Below are positions 22,635 through 34,727 of a stretch of DNA of 64,000 bases, piece after piece. Location of the stretch: positions 33,599,246-33,663,245 of the forward strand of contig NC_077241.1 of the NCBI RefSeq assembly GCF_947179165.1, in the 5' to 3' direction. The translations under genes were made by a program, and so were the position numbers. Under the pieces are notes generated by a model. That model did no database searches, had not been told where the DNA came from, and saw only the letters and a program-made list of their open reading frames with translations. The DNA comes from Solanum dulcamara. Its lineage: Eukaryota; Streptophyta; Magnoliopsida; Solanales; Solanaceae. Position 1 is the first letter of the stretch. Each line of letters begins with the position of its first letter.

Positions 22635-23160
22635 CCTCAGTGGGATGGTTTTAAGTGGGTCAGATGGCATTGATTGGTCTCAATTTGGTATTAGATGCAA
22701 TAGATAAAGTAAGACTCATAAGAAAAAGATTAAAGATGTCTCAAAGTCGCCAAAAGTCAAATTCGGACATAAGAAAAAAAAACCTTGAATTTGATGTGGA
22801 TGATTGAGTCTATTTGAAGGTATCACCCATGAAGGGTGTAATGCATTTTGGTAAGAATGGGAAATTTAGTCCTAGGTATGTAGGACCCTATAAAATTTTG
22901 AAGCGTATAGGCAAGGTGGGATATGAGTTAGACTTTCCGTTGGAGTTATCTATGGTTCATCTGGTGTTCCATGTGTTAATGTTAAGGAAGTTAGTTGATT
23001 ATCAAGATTCCATTATACCATTGTAAAATGCTAGTTTAGAGATTAAGAAACGAATAGGTTGTGTCCGTCAAAGTATTTTAGAGGAATCAACAAGTAGAGA
23101 GTGCTAAATGGGAAATGGAAGTGGACATGATGAAGCAATACCCATATCTCTTTCCTTCAA
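22635..23160 (+). pseudogene. Integrase C-terminal remnant
   Basis: It begins within the segment normally reading 'SLVGWFEVGEM' and continues 'NLVLDAIDKVRLIRKRLKMSQSRQKS', then 'VYLKVSPMKGVMHFGKNGKFSPRYVGPYKILKRIGKVGYELDFPLELSMVHLVFHVLMLRKLVD' (open 22814-23026). The chromodomain-like end is frameshifted and deleted ('..RQSILEESTSREC'), and the terminal 'GHDEAIPI' frame matches M1 read in the wrong frame. RT, RNase H and the integrase core are absent. Confidence 0.82.
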
Positions 23161-23290
23161 TTCAAGCCTAAGGTATTAGGTGGTCTTGATCTAATCTCCT
23201 AAATTCCTACGTTTTAGTTTCCCTATATCTTTCATATGCATGCATGTTCATGAAGTTTATTTTAAAGTCATGTTTATGTTAAAGTTTGAA
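23161..23290 (+). other. 3' untranslated region of the integrase remnant
   Basis: 'catatgcatgcatgttcatg' and the following bases match the 3' spacers of family A (13045) and M1 (29250, minus strand). The element is cut at about 23290 before its polypurine tract and LTR. Confidence 0.65.
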
Positions 23291-23520
23291 AATCGGCGAA
23301 ACCCATCGGTGGCCACCTAAAGTTGAGACCATCTTTCACTTAGACACCTCAACTAGGCTTTGTTCATTTTAGATACCTCAAGTAAGACTCTGATGTGTCA
23401 TTTTGATACTGTTTTGACAATCACCAAAATATATTAAGTGTGTGTAATGCACTCGCCTGATGTGTCAAAAACAATGAAGTAAATAAAGATATATATATAT
23501 ATATATATATATATCAAAAA
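23291..23520. repeat. Unclassified dispersed repeat
   Basis: It starts 'cccatcggtggccacctaaa' and contains two similar sentences, 'cacttagacacctcaacta' and 'ttttagatacctcaagtaa'. It looks like a dispersed repeat I associate with Solanaceae DNA, possibly part of a DNA transposon, but I see no terminal inverted repeat or duplication here. Confidence 0.35.
23490..23514. repeat. AT microsatellite
   Basis: This is an uninterrupted run of about 12 AT repeats. Confidence 0.95.
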
Positions 23521-23772
23521 TAATTATCAAATAATGACTTTTAAATAGAAAAAAATGACCAATAATTTAATGACACATGACAATTTTTTTATCCAAATAA
23601 TATTTTTTTAAAAAATAAAAATTAACAACTATTAACCCACCCACTCCACCGTCATCTTCTCCAACCCTACGCACCCCAAACCCAACCGCTCCCCCACCCC
23701 GCCGTCATCTTCTTCAACCCCACCCACCCCATCCCCAACTCCTTCCCCACTCCACAAGATCTTCTTCTATCA
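23521..23772. other. AT-rich then C-rich non-coding stretch
   Basis: The stretch 23521-23635 is A/T rich with poly-T and poly-A runs. At 23636-23760 a strongly C-rich strand contains two imperfect copies of a ~55-base unit built on 'ccgtcatcttctccaaccc' / 'ccgtcatcttcttcaaccc'. No frame can be assigned. Confidence 0.5.
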
Positions 23773-23864
23773 GACATCATTTCCCTTACCTTAAGCCCCT
23801 TTCAAAGAGAGAAATAGGCAAGCCTTATATGTACAACTTATCATCCTATAGAAGAATTGAAAAG

Positions 23865-26736
23865 TGTTACGACCCAAACCCGTGGGCCGTGACCGGGTGC
23901 CCGAGCTGTACACTAACATATACACCTATAAACCATAAGTAAGCCTGCCTCCATAGAGACCACGACTTATTATTTAGGCAGCATAACACATAAGTCGATG
24001 AGTCTATAATAGCATGTGGGGTCATCCCATTATATACATACACGTGAGCCGACAAGGCTTCCATGATAAAAGGGAATGTCCCAAAACATAAATCATAAGG
24101 ACATAATCGAACACACATACATATACAACCCACACACTTGTCTATAGACCTTTAAGAGTATTAACAACTACTATGGCGGGACAGGGCCCCCACCGTACCT
24201 CCGAAAAAACAAATATATACATAGAAGGTTTGGTACCAAAAACTCGGCTCCGACTCAATGAAGCTTCTTCCAAACTTTCTTAGTGGAATCCTAAGCTGGC
24301 GGATCATCAAAATGTGTATCGGTATCTGTGGGCATGAAATGCATCCCCCCAAAAAAGGGGATCAGTATGACATATGTACTGAGTATGTAAAGTATAAAAC
24401 ATCATAAAGAGGGAAAAACTAACATAGGGATGCAGGGGACAAGCATAACATTCACAAAACTACAGTACCTGCATCTTATAAATTGAAGTCGTGTATACCA
24501 TTATCAATCCTATACCTAGCCTGCTAGGGGACTCGGTGTTACAAATACGTCATTTTTCATAATAAGCATATATATGCCATTAGCGTTGTGGAAGGCTCGG
24601 GGATCGTAGATCAACTACATTAAGACCCTTACCATTCAAGAGTGAGTACAAGTCATGAGTTATACCTATAACTTATAAATGGAATTACCTCTAACTCGTA
24701 TCATACATCATTTCACTTACAGTAAGCCATTTCAAGAGAAGGAAGGAATAGGCTTCACGTGTACTACTTTTTGTTCTGTCGATGACTTATAAGGCCATAA
24801 ATCCTCTATCGCAGGAGTTCGAACATCGAGAAGTGAATAAGATGTACGAATCATGCTAGGGGTTCTAAGAATGGAATTGTCCCCATATTTCATACACCAA
24901 CCACTTATAGCTAAGACATGCCAAGAGAGAAGAAGAGTTAAGATTTACATACCCTCTGCTTTTCATCATCTAGGAGACAATGAGGGCCACTAACTCAATT
25001 AGCATATGAGTTCTCACTTCAAGAAGTAAGTAGGAGTAATGAATCATATTCAGAGCTTCATTAGTAGATTTCTCCCCACATTTCATATGAACATCATACT
25101 TAAGACTAAGACACGCCAAGAGAAAGGAAGGATAGCTTTACATACTCATCACTTCCTAACGTATGGAAGGCTTCAGAAGCCCTAATTCAATTACTGTAAG
25201 ATTGCTTTTATTAAGAAGTAAATGAGGATCGTAAGTTACACTTGGAATTTATGACTAGATTTACCCTCAAGCTCATATCATTCATTACTTAACTTAAAGA
25301 CATGCCAAAACAAAGGAGAGATAGGCTTTACATACCTTTTATCGAGTAATCATAACCACTCTTGCTTTGTCACCTTCTGAACCTATTTAACATAAAGGTA
25401 ATAATAACATTAATAAGATTCAACTTTCCAACTTCTCAAACCATCACTAAGCATCCATAGGAATCATTTCCCTAGGTGCCTTTCTCAAGTAGTTTATTAA
25501 TCGGCTAAGAAGTTAACGGAAATCGAGTAGCACTTCCCCTATAACTTGCCCTATCCAAATTTTCAATTACATCCTCAACCACTACATACAAGCAAAAAAA
25601 ACAATCAGCAGCTTGTTTACGAGTAAACCAATTCAATATTACGCAATACAAACTCCAAACGACCCGCTTAAAACTATGATACCAAAATAAGGTTTTCACT
25701 CGTTAATTTGTAAAATCTTTAACCACGCGGAAACATGCCATAAAACAAGAAGAACCCAAACCTATTTTTACCCACATTACATCCCTGAAACACGCCATAA
25801 AACCATCTCCAAAGAAAATTCCACAATCACAACAACACTATACAACCTTAACAATTTTAACTCGGCTAGAACGACTTCAATTTCGTTCGCTTACAACGTC
25901 CAACATACTTATACATTTTTCCTACTTCCAACTTAATTTAACACATATATTACACTCCATATCAAACTTATCAACTCAACTTTGAAAGAAAAGACCTTAC
26001 TTATGCGAAACTTGTCAAAATTTGCCTCGGAAGTCCTCTTAACGTGCTGAAACTTAGTTGATTATTTGTGTCACGTTTTTGCTACCCAAAATAGAATTTT
26101 TTTGTTATTCACTACTTTCATATCACCGTAGGATACATTAAATAATTAATTCACGGAACGAAATCGGACCTTACCTTGGTAGCCCCTCAAACCCGTCTCT
26201 CCTTCTTCTTTCCCTTAAGTTTCTCTCAACTCCCTCTTATTTTTCCAAGTTAGAAGTGGCACGTGTCAGCCCTTAAGGGTGACATGTGTTAAACTCTCAT
26301 TGGGCCACTGTATCTATGCATCCCTTCCTAGGCTGCCACATGACCATATGGGACCCACCCCAAGTAGGTGTGTCACCTACTTGCTTCCGAGTAGGTGCTA
26401 CGCTTCCTTCCATCTCTTCTGTAGGTTCGTAGTATCGTCTAACTTTAAGAACCTATGCAATCCTTGCTACGCAAGCTCAACATGTACACTAGTAGCTTAA
26501 GTATGTAAGACGTCAAAGTTGGTAGCTTACACAAGTAAGTCGAGTCCCACGACTTGTTATTTTGGCCCCCAATTCATTTCAAATCCTTATAGCCCTACTT
26601 CCAACCTTCACTCTTATGGGGCATCACGCCTCCCTTCTTTAGAGTTATTTGATAATTTTATAGATAATTTGGGTAACAGGGCAACCTTTAAGAAGCTTAA
26701 GAAGACATTCCGAAGTACAAAGGTATATGGTGTAAC
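23865..26736 (-). mobile_element. Family T solo LTR nested in a family T LTR
   Basis: This complete LTR of 2872 bases reads on the minus strand from TGTTACACCATA (26736) to ...GTAACA (23865). It is flanked by AAAAG on the left and AAAGG on the right, a 4-5 base target duplication. It has the family hallmarks: G-box CACGTG at 26261, donor AAG/GTAAGG at 26174, and twin hairpins at 24340-24392. Host and guest are the same family in the same orientation. Confidence 0.82.
26160..26280 (-). promoter_or_regulatory. LTR promoter region and leader splice donor
   Basis: On the minus strand a G-box-like GACACGTGCC (26260-26269) is followed by AT-rich DNA with no clear TATA and, about 90 bases on, by ACCAAG/GTAAGGTCC with the intron starting at 26174. 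The position matches the other family T LTRs. Confidence 0.5.
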
Positions 26737-27739
26737 AAAAGGCGAGGACTCCACTTATTGTAGGAGTTCTAACATCTAGAAGTGAACAAGGGTATTGAAT
26801 CCTACTCAATGATTTATGAATGGAATGGCTCCCAAATTTCGTATATATATAACTTAAGTCTAAGACATGCCAAAAGAAAAGAAAGGGTAAGCTTCACATA
26901 CCTTTTGTGGAATAACTGTAATCTAGCTCGTCTCGTTACCTCCTTGACCTAATAACATGGGAGTAATACTAAGGTTAATGACCTTTCTCTTTCCGATTTC
27001 TAACTATACAACCAAGTACCCATAGGAATCATTTCCTTATCAAATACCCTCAACTAGTTTGTTACTAGTTCTAAAGTTACCAAATATCGGGCAGCATCTC
27101 CCCTATAACTTCAACATCCCTGAGATTTCACTCGGCCCAAATGTCAGCAACCATACCAACAAAAACAGCCAGCAACATATATATAAATAAATCACTTCAA
27201 TATTACCCAATACAACACCAAACAACTAGCTCAAAACTACGATATCAAAATAGAGTTTTTAACCTTTATTTCATAAAACCTTTAACCATACTAAACGGGG
27301 GGTCGTGTGGCTGCATTCAGAAGAACCCACACCCTTTTTAGAACCCTTTAAAGCCTTTCAACACACAACCACACCATCTACAACCACGGCCCACAATCAC
27401 AACACCCTACGCGACTTCAATTTAGCTATAACGACTTTAATTTAGTTTATTTCTCACGTCAAGCATACTTATGTAATTTTTTCACTTCCAATCTTATTTA
27501 AGACATTTAATATACCTTATAAAATCATCATAAACTCCAATTTTAAAGGAAAAACCTTACCTTGTCCAAAACTCGCCAAACTCGCCAAAACTTGCCTCGG
27601 AAGTTCCTTTAGCGCAACTAAAACTTTGTGGCTGCTTGATAACATTTTGGTGCTGCTCCAAACCATAAATTTACATTAATAAAATATTCATAACATCTTG
27701 GTATACCCTAGATAATTAATTCACATAACAAAATTGGAG

Positions 27740-27895
27740 ATTTACCTTTCTTTCTCCTTGGCCGAATCTACTCTCTCTAGTTCTAGATTTTTCTTCTCTT
27801 CTTTCTTTCTCTAGAAGTCTCTTGAACTACGAAGATAAATGAATTCATTGTAGATAAGAATGAGTCATAAAATATACATATATATATAGGCTACT
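27740..27895 (-). promoter_or_regulatory. LTR TATA box and leader splice donor
   Basis: The minus-strand TATA box CCTATATATATATGT lies at 27876-27890. About 135 bases downstream stands GAAAG/GTAAAT, with the intron starting at 27745. Confidence 0.6.
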
Positions 27896-28391
27896 TTAGG
27901 GGGGTAACACGTGTGAACCCCTAAGTGGTGATACATGTTAAGCAAGTGGTGACGAGTCAAACCCTCATTGGGCCAACAGATCCCTTCCTCCTACCATAGG
28001 CTTCCATGTGGAAGGTGGGGGGGGGGGGCACACCCCTTGATCCAGATGCTTCCATGTGTCACTCTCCTTTGCTTCCAAGTGGCACTCTTTCATGCTTCCA
28101 CATGCCACTCTCTTTTCCTCCTCGTGGGTTCGTAATCTCGTCTTACTTTATGAACCTATATAATCCTTGATACGTAAGCTTGGTATGTACTCAAGTAACT
28201 TAAGTATGTAACATTTTTAAGTTGGTAGCTTATGTAAGTAAGTCGAGTCCTACGACTCATTATTTGGTCTCCAACTTCTTTCAGATTCTTACAATGTTAT
28301 TTCCAATCTTTCCTATCATGAGGTATCACATTCTCCCTTCCTTAGAGTTATTTGATAGCATTATGGGCTATCCGGCTCTAATGGTAACTTC

Positions 28392-28500
28392 TAAGAAGCT
28401 TGAGAAGCTTTAAGAAGCTTTAAGAAACTTAAGAATCCTTCCAAAAACTTAAGAACCTTTCAGGATACTTAAGAAGCTTAAGAAGCTTAAGAACCTTCCA
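28392..28500. repeat. Short tandem repeat of AAGAAGCTTAAG words
   Basis: Imperfect units of 9-16 bases containing the palindromes AAGCTT and CTTAAG fill this stretch near the start of the minus-strand LTR. The LTR at 45987 has only two such words at the same place, so the array expanded in this copy. Confidence 0.8.
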
Positions 28501-28525
28501 AGGTACAAAAGTACGGGGTGTAACA

Positions 28526-29090
28526 TAATATTTGGCCATACTAACTTTACGAATGACCCATCATGTCCTGTGGTGCTCACTCAGTCTGTGGTGGTGTCTC
28601 ATGATGATTGACTTGAGAAATGGTTTTTGGAAGTCTGCAGAGTGAGCCTCTTAATTTCCTCCATGGAGATCTTCGTGGTCCATGAAGGGCATTATGGCCT
28701 GTTAACCTTGGTCGTGGTGCATCTCTTGAAGGAGGCCTGTAGAGTGACCACCACTGAAACACACCATGGTCTGTAAAGAGCTATACAGATCATGGTAGTT
28801 GTCTGTTGCCCTTGCCTAAGGATGTTACTTTGGACCTTAGTGGAGGGATCACCACGGAGGGCATCAATGCCCATGTTTCTCACCATGGTTTGAGGTCCTT
28901 CATCGTGATACCTTCCCTGCAGATGTAAGTCTCTGAATTACCACCATGGTGGATCACCACGAGGTATAGTGCATACGACAACCCATGATGGCCTTCCATG
29001 GTTGATACCTAGTACCAGTTTTTTGCATTTCTGTCCACTTTCATTCTTTTTTCTTTGTTTTAGGACTTCCCAAATTTCCTTGGTCTTACA
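28526..29090 (-). repeat. M1 3' LTR, 5' part only
   Basis: On the minus strand it begins TGTAAGACCAAGG at 29090, directly after the M1 polypurine tract, and continues through a CCATGG/CCACGG motif array of family B type until a family T LTR cuts it at 28525. The rest of the LTR is not found beyond that insertion. Confidence 0.78.
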
Positions 29091-29335
29091 ATATCTCCTT
29101 CTTGGGAACATTCATCCTCGAATAAGAATAATTACCATATAAAAGGACATGGCATGAGGATTAGCAACCCAACATGAATACAATAACACTTGAAATGCAT
29201 AAAACATGAGATCTTTAAACTTAGCATAAAACGTGACTTCAAAATTCAACTTCATCAATATGCATGCATATGAGGACTTAAGAAATTTTAAATATAGGTG
29301 TCTTAAACATTTGAGCATGAATAACTTAGACCTTA
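29091..29335 (-). other. M1 polypurine tract and 3' untranslated region
   Basis: The minus-strand purine run TCCCAAGAAGGAGATAT (29091-29107) lies next to the LTR. Upstream are the 'cgaggatgaatgttcc' and 'catatgcatgcat' blocks shared with other 3' spacers in the window. Confidence 0.8.
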
Positions 29336-29749
29336 GGCTTGAGTAGAATGAAAGAGATGAGGGTAAACTTTCAACATATCCGCTTCCACTTCCCATGTAG
29401 AGCTTTCAACTTGTTGATTCCTCCAAAGGACGTTGACGGAAGCAACTTCTTTATTCCACAATCTCTTAATTTGTGGGTCCAAAATTTCAACTGGGACCTT
29501 TTCATAGGTTAAGTTCTTTTCAAAATTCACTACTTCTAGAGGCACGATGGAATTTGGATCACCCACACATTTCCTCAACATTGACACATGAAACACCGGA
29601 TGAACCATACTTATTTCCAAAGGCAAATCAAACTCATAAGCAACCTTGCATGCAAGTTTCAAGTTTCTATAAGGCTCTACATACCTAGGGCTCAATTTCC
29701 CTATCTTACCAAACCGAATCACACTCTTCATGGGTGAAACCTTCACATA
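29336..29749 (-). pseudogene. M1 integrase C-terminal / chromodomain-like tail
   Basis: This open minus-strand stretch runs 'VKVSPMKSVIRFGKIGKLSPRYVEPYR', then 'KVAYEFDLPLEISMVHPVFHVSMLRKCVGDPNSI', then 'KVPVEILDPQIKRLWNKEVASVNVLWRNQQVESSTWEVEADMLKVYPHLF' to a stop at 29333. It is uninterrupted for over 130 codons, so it is one of the least decayed coding pieces here. It is separated from the rest of integrase (34728 onward) by a family T solo LTR that duplicated GACCC. Confidence 0.88.
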
Positions 29750-29754
29750 GACCC
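29750..29754. repeat. Target-site duplication GACCC, left copy
   Basis: It is repeated exactly at 34723-34727. Removing the insert and one copy rejoins the integrase sequence 'DDWVY/VKVSPMK'. Confidence 0.92.
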
Positions 29755-30074
29755 TATTACACCCCACACTTTTAAACTTGGAATGTCTCATAAGTTCCTT
29801 AGACATTATCATGTTATCCGAATACGCTACGACACTATTAAACGGCTCTAAGGAGGGGAGAATGTGATACCCCATAGTAGGGAAAGTTGGAAATAGGGTT
29901 ATGAGAAGTCGGAAGAAGTTGGAGTGACTCGAATTACCTATGTAAGCTACTAACTTAGAAGTCCTACAAACTTAAGCTACTTGAGTACATGTCGATCTTA
30001 AGTAGCAAGGAGTGCATAGGCTCTTGAAGTAAGAAGAGATTACGAGCTCACGAAAAAGAAATAAGGAAACGACG

Positions 30075-30408
30075 CACCTACTCGAAGCAAGTAGGTGATG
30101 CACCTACTTGGAATAGTAGGTGATACACCTACTTAGTGTCAAGTAGGTGATGAAGCTGCTTGGGGGAGGTGGACCCCACTGCCACGTGGCAGCCCCCTAT
30201 TGGCAGTATGGATTCGTGGCCCAATAAGGGTTTGACACGTGTCACCCTTAGGGGATGACATGTGTCACTTCCTAAGGAACCATATATATGTATGTTAATG
30301 AATCTTAAGTCATTATTTAGCCAAAAGTCAGCCCAAAACATAGAGAGAAAAACGTGGAGAAGAAGAAGGGAAGGAGGCAGCCATCGTTTAGAAGAATTAA
30401 AGGTGAGT
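30075..30408 (+). promoter_or_regulatory. LTR promoter: palindromes, G-boxes, TATA, splice donor
   Basis: Inverted words AAGTAGGTG/CACCTACTT fill 30083-30160. The palindromes GCCACGTGGC (30181), GACACGTGTC (30234) and GACATGTGTC (30256) follow, then a TATA box 'catatatatg' (30281-30290). At 120 bases downstream stands AAAG/GTGAGT, with the intron starting at 30403. Confidence 0.65.
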
Positions 30409-31667
30409 TCTTCACTTTTCCTCCGCGAATTAATTATCTACGATGTTTCTCAACCCCGTGGAGTTATATATATGTATCTTATGATGTCTACAGAATTAAT
30501 TCTTCAGCTTGGAACTTGAGATAAAGTTGAAAGAACAAAGAGAGAAAATGTTAAGAACTAGTTAAGAAACCCGTTTTTAGAAGGGACTGTTGTTAGTAAT
30601 ATTGGTATGACGTCTTGTGTACAACTTCGTTTTGAGTGATTCAATATGTTTTGGAAAGGTATTTCATATCTCGAAAAAGGGTGATCAAGTATAGAGGAGG
30701 TACTGCCCAGGTTTTGGTTTTGGAAATCTTACACGGACTGCTATTGGTATTTTGGCATATCTTTTTGTACGGAATTGATGTAGGGGTGATTCGAAATTGT
30801 ATGCGAACCTAAGACACATGTCTATAACTTTCATGGAGGACATAAATCCTATTTCCCTCAATTACCCCTTCGAAACGAAGCGACAATGCCAGACAGTAAG
30901 CTGTCCAGAATTCGAGTTTTGATACTTTTGAGTGAGTTGTTTGGGGTTTGTATTGTGTAATGTTGGTGTGAATTGCTTGTATATATGTTGCAGGTTGTTG
31001 TTGGTTGTCTGTAGTTACTAGGGGTGTGATTGGAAATTTGGATAGGGCACATTATAGGGGAGATGCTTCCCAATTTTCATTAATGCCTTAACTAATTAAA
31101 GGACTAGTCGAGGAAACGAATAAGGAAATTGATTCCATGAATACTAAGGTGCAACTGAAGGTGATGGAAAGTCCAGAGTGGTTGATATTCATATTATTTC
31201 CATGTGGAATAGGTTCAAAGGACGATGAGGCAAACATGACAAAGAATAAGTCGTACGAGGTATGTAAAGCTTTCTCTTGACATGTTTTGGTATAAGTACA
31301 TACAACTATATTTCTTTCCTTTTGGCAAGTATTAGCCTTAAGTGAATTGTATGTGGAATGTAGGGATAATTCCATTCCCAGAACTCCAGGTACGCCTCAT
31401 AATCCCTAACTATAGTTAGGTGTTGACACCCCTACAAGAATTGAGCATTGCCTGTTAAGGCTTCTACATGCTAAAGAGTAGTGTATGGGAAACTATCTTT
31501 ACTTTCTCTTGATATGTACTTGGTATGAAAATGAGATTATGATGCCATAGTTTTTCACTGAGCCCCAGGATGGGCCGGGTATGAGATATGTATATAATGA
31601 CCACCTGAAGGAAAGTACAAACTATATAGAGTTTACTCTCTTTCTTTTCTGGCATGTCTTAGTTGTA

Positions 31668-34331
31668 AGTTAAATATGATGTGAGCTCCGGAGTAACTCC
31701 ATTCTTAACATCTCCTATTTACTTTTAAATATCGAACTCTGATAGTAGTTGAACTATTTCCCTGGAAACTTCTATATGTTAAAGAGGTATCAAATGTACA
31801 GGCTCCAAGTCTTAAAGACTATACGAGATTCAGTGATTTTGATTCCATAAATGATTTGGCCCTATGTTAATACATGTATAGGGTCCCCGAGATTACTTTT
31901 GAGACAGCCCATAATGGCATTTAGAGGACACTCGAGATGACTACACCGTTACTCGAGTCCTCAAACAAAAGCTTAACTTTCTTATTTTATTGAGTCTCTG
32001 ATAATTATTTAAATTGCTTATAGTTACTCACTACTCTATTCATATATACTGTAACCCTTCTTTCACCGAGTCTCGGGTTGGGTACGTTATCGTGCACAAT
32101 TCACTGCATTGTCCTTCGAGCCCCTCACTAGAGGGTTGGGTACGTATGTATATATATGATGATGTGTTGTAATAAGGAGGTGATGACACTGGGGCCATGA
32201 TGGTTTTACAGATATGATTCACCGGACCCCTGAAACAGCTGGCTATATGGTATGATATGAGCATGCATGCTTTTGTAATTCACAGAGTACAAGTACAGGC
32301 TTCTAATTTGATAATATGTTCCCCTGCTTCTTTATTTCGAAAATACTTCCAGTTGTGTTAGGTTACGTTTTACATACTCAGTACGTACGTCGTACTGACC
32401 CCCTTTTTTCAGGGGGCTGCGTTTCATGCCCGCAAGTACATATATAGGTTTTGGGAGTCCGTCAGCTTAGGATTCTGCGCAGCTCAGCTGGAAAAGGCTC
32501 CATTGTATTGGAGCCTGTACATTTGATACCTCTTTAACATATAGAAGTTTCCAAGGAAATAGTTCAACTACTATCAGAGTTCGATATTCAAAAGTAAATA
32601 GGAGATGTTAAGAATGGAGTTACTCCGTAGCTCACATCATATTTAACTAACTGTAGTTGAACTATTTCCCTGGAAACTTCTATATGTTAAAGAGGTATCA
32701 AATGTACAGGCTCCAAGTCTTAAAGACTATACGAGATTCAGTGATTTTGATTCCATAAATGATTTGACCCTATGTTAATACATGTCTAGGGTCCCCGAGA
32801 TTACTTTTGAGATAGCCCATAATGGCATTTAGAGGACACTCGAGATGACTACACCGTTACTCGGGTCCTCAAACAAAAGCTTAACTTTCTTATTTTTTTG
32901 AGTCTCTGATAATGATTTAAATTGCATATAGTTACTCACTACTCTATTCATATATACTGTAACCCTTCTTTCACCGAGTCTCGGGCCTGGTACATTATTG
33001 TGCACAATTCACTGCATTGTCCATCGAGCCCCTCACTAGAGGGTTGGGTACGTATGTATATATATGATGATGTGTTGTAATAAGGAGGTGATGGCACTGG
33101 GGCCATAATGGTTTTACAGATATGATTCACCGGACCCCTGAAACGGCTGGCTATATGGTATGATATGAGCATGCATGCTTTTGTAATTCACAGAGTACAG
33201 GTATAGGCTTCTAATTTGATAATTTGTTCTTTGCTTCTTTATTTCGAATATACTTCCAGTTGTGTTATGTTACGTTTTACATACTCAGTACGTACGTCGT
33301 ACTGACCCCCTTTTTTCATGGGGCTACGTTTCATGCCCGCAAGTACATATATAGGTTTTGGGAGTCTGTCAGCTTAGGATTCTGTGCAGCTCAGCTGGAA
33401 AAGGCTCCATTGTATTGGAGCCTGTACTTTTGATACCTCTTTAACATATAGAAGTTTCCAAGGAAATAGTTCAACTACTATCAGAGTTCGATATTCAAAA
33501 GTAAATAGGAGATGTTAAGAATGGAGTTAGTCCGTAGCTCACATCATATTTAACTAACTATAGTTGAACTATTTCCCTGGAAACTTCTATATGTTAAAGA
33601 GGTATCAAATGTACAGGCTCCAACTCTTAAAGACTATACGAGATTCAGTGATTTTGATTCCATAAATGATTTTGCACTATGTTAATACATGTCTAGGGTC
33701 CCTGAGATTACTTTTGAGACAACCCATAATGGCATTTAGAGGACACTCGAGATGACTACACCGTTACTCGGGTCCTTAAACAAAAGCTTAACTTTATTAT
33801 TTTTTTGAGTCTCTGATAATGATTTAAATTGCATATAGTTACGCACTACTCTACTCGTATATACTGTAACCCTTCTTTCACCGAGTCCCGGGCCGGGTAC
33901 TTTATCGTGCACAATTCACTGCATTATCCATCGAGCCCCTCACTAGAGGGTTGGGTACGTATGTATATATATGATGATGTGTTGTAATAAGAAGGTGATG
34001 GCACTGGGGCCATGATGGTTTTACAGATATGATTCACCAGACCTCTGAAACGGCTGGCTATATGGTATGATATGAGCATGCATGCTTTTGTAATTCACAG
34101 AGTACAGGTACAGGCTTCTAATTTGATAATTTGTTCCCCTGCTTCTTTATTTCGAATATACTTCCAGTTGTGTTATGTTACGTTTTACATACTCAGTACG
34201 TACGTCGTATTGATCTCCTTTTTTTTAGGGGGCTGCGTTTCATGCCCACAGGTACATATATAGGTTTTGGGAGTTCGTCAGCTTAGGATTCTGTGTAGCT
34301 CAGCTGGAAAAGGCTCCATTGTATCGGAGCC
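31668..34331 (+). repeat. Three ~908-base tandem units linked by inverted segments
   Basis: Units start at 31748, 32656 and 33563 with 'gttgaactatttccctgg'. Between units lie inverted copies (32510-32650 and 33416-33558) of 31668-31806. Each junction starts at the hairpin GGCTCC...GGAGCC. The third unit runs on into the normal LTR end. Units differ by only a few percent by eye. Confidence 0.9.
32379..32416 (+). other. Twin hairpin conserved in family T LTRs
   Basis: CAGTACG-TACGT-CGTACTG (32379-32397) is followed at once by CCCCC-loop-GGGGG (32399-32416). The same pair is at 33287-33324, 34195-34232, 24340-24392, 36890-36940, 48770-48812, 52799-52860 and, weakly, 61340-61382. Confidence 0.7.
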
Positions 34332-34722
34332 TAGTTTTTGATATAGTCCACTGATGTATAAAATTGTTTTGTCTATTCAAGGGTACGGCAAGGGCGCTAT
34401 CCCGCCATATATTGTCGTTAATATTTTTAGAGGTCTGCAGACATGTATACGTGGGTTGTGTATATCAGTTTGATTCAGCTAGGTCTACATGATGTATGGT
34501 ATATGTTATTATGTTATGGCAGCCTTATCGACTTGCATGCCCTTTCATGTTATTGCACAAACGAAAAGGGCTATAGGTTTATGAAAATGTTATCGCCCAA
34601 TGAGGCTCTGTTACTTGATATTGTTTTATTTACAGTTCAATTTTACCACAGCTGATAGTTAAGTATATGAGGGGGGATCCAGGTTGGACCCCAGTCGCGG
34701 CCTACGAGGTTAGGTCGTGACA

Positions 34723-34727
34723 GACCC
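34723..34727. repeat. Target-site duplication GACCC, right copy
   Basis: It is the exact partner of 29750-29754. Confidence 0.92.

Larger units (their letters stand above)
23773..28525 (-). mobile_element. Family T solo LTR, truncated, with nested solo LTR
   Basis: In minus orientation the LTR runs from 28525 (TGTTACACCCC) down to about 23773, where its 3' part is lost into C-rich DNA. It is interrupted from 26736 to 23865 by another family T LTR. The two flanks (23773-23864 and 26737-28525) join at the same point as the uninterrupted LTR at 38060-38160. No internal retrotransposon sequence is present. Confidence 0.8.
29755..34722 (+). mobile_element. Family T solo LTR with internal triplication
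   Basis: It begins TATTACACCCC (TG to TA), ends GTCGTGACA and is flanked by perfect GACCC copies. At 4968 bases it is longer than its relatives (about 2.9-3.5 kb) because a ~908-base segment is present three times. No gag or pol sequence lies inside, so it is a solo LTR left after recombination between two LTRs. The short frames within it are not genes. Confidence 0.88.

Noticed and set aside
32040..33172. Two near-identical 74-residue minus-strand frames (32040-32264, 32948-33172)
   Set aside because: They are copies of one chance frame within the tandem units of a solo LTR; the third unit does not keep it open.
29755..34722. Solo LTR interpreted as a full element because of its 5-kb length
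   Set aside because: The extra length is fully explained by two additional ~908-base units; no gag, pol, primer site or polypurine tract occurs inside.
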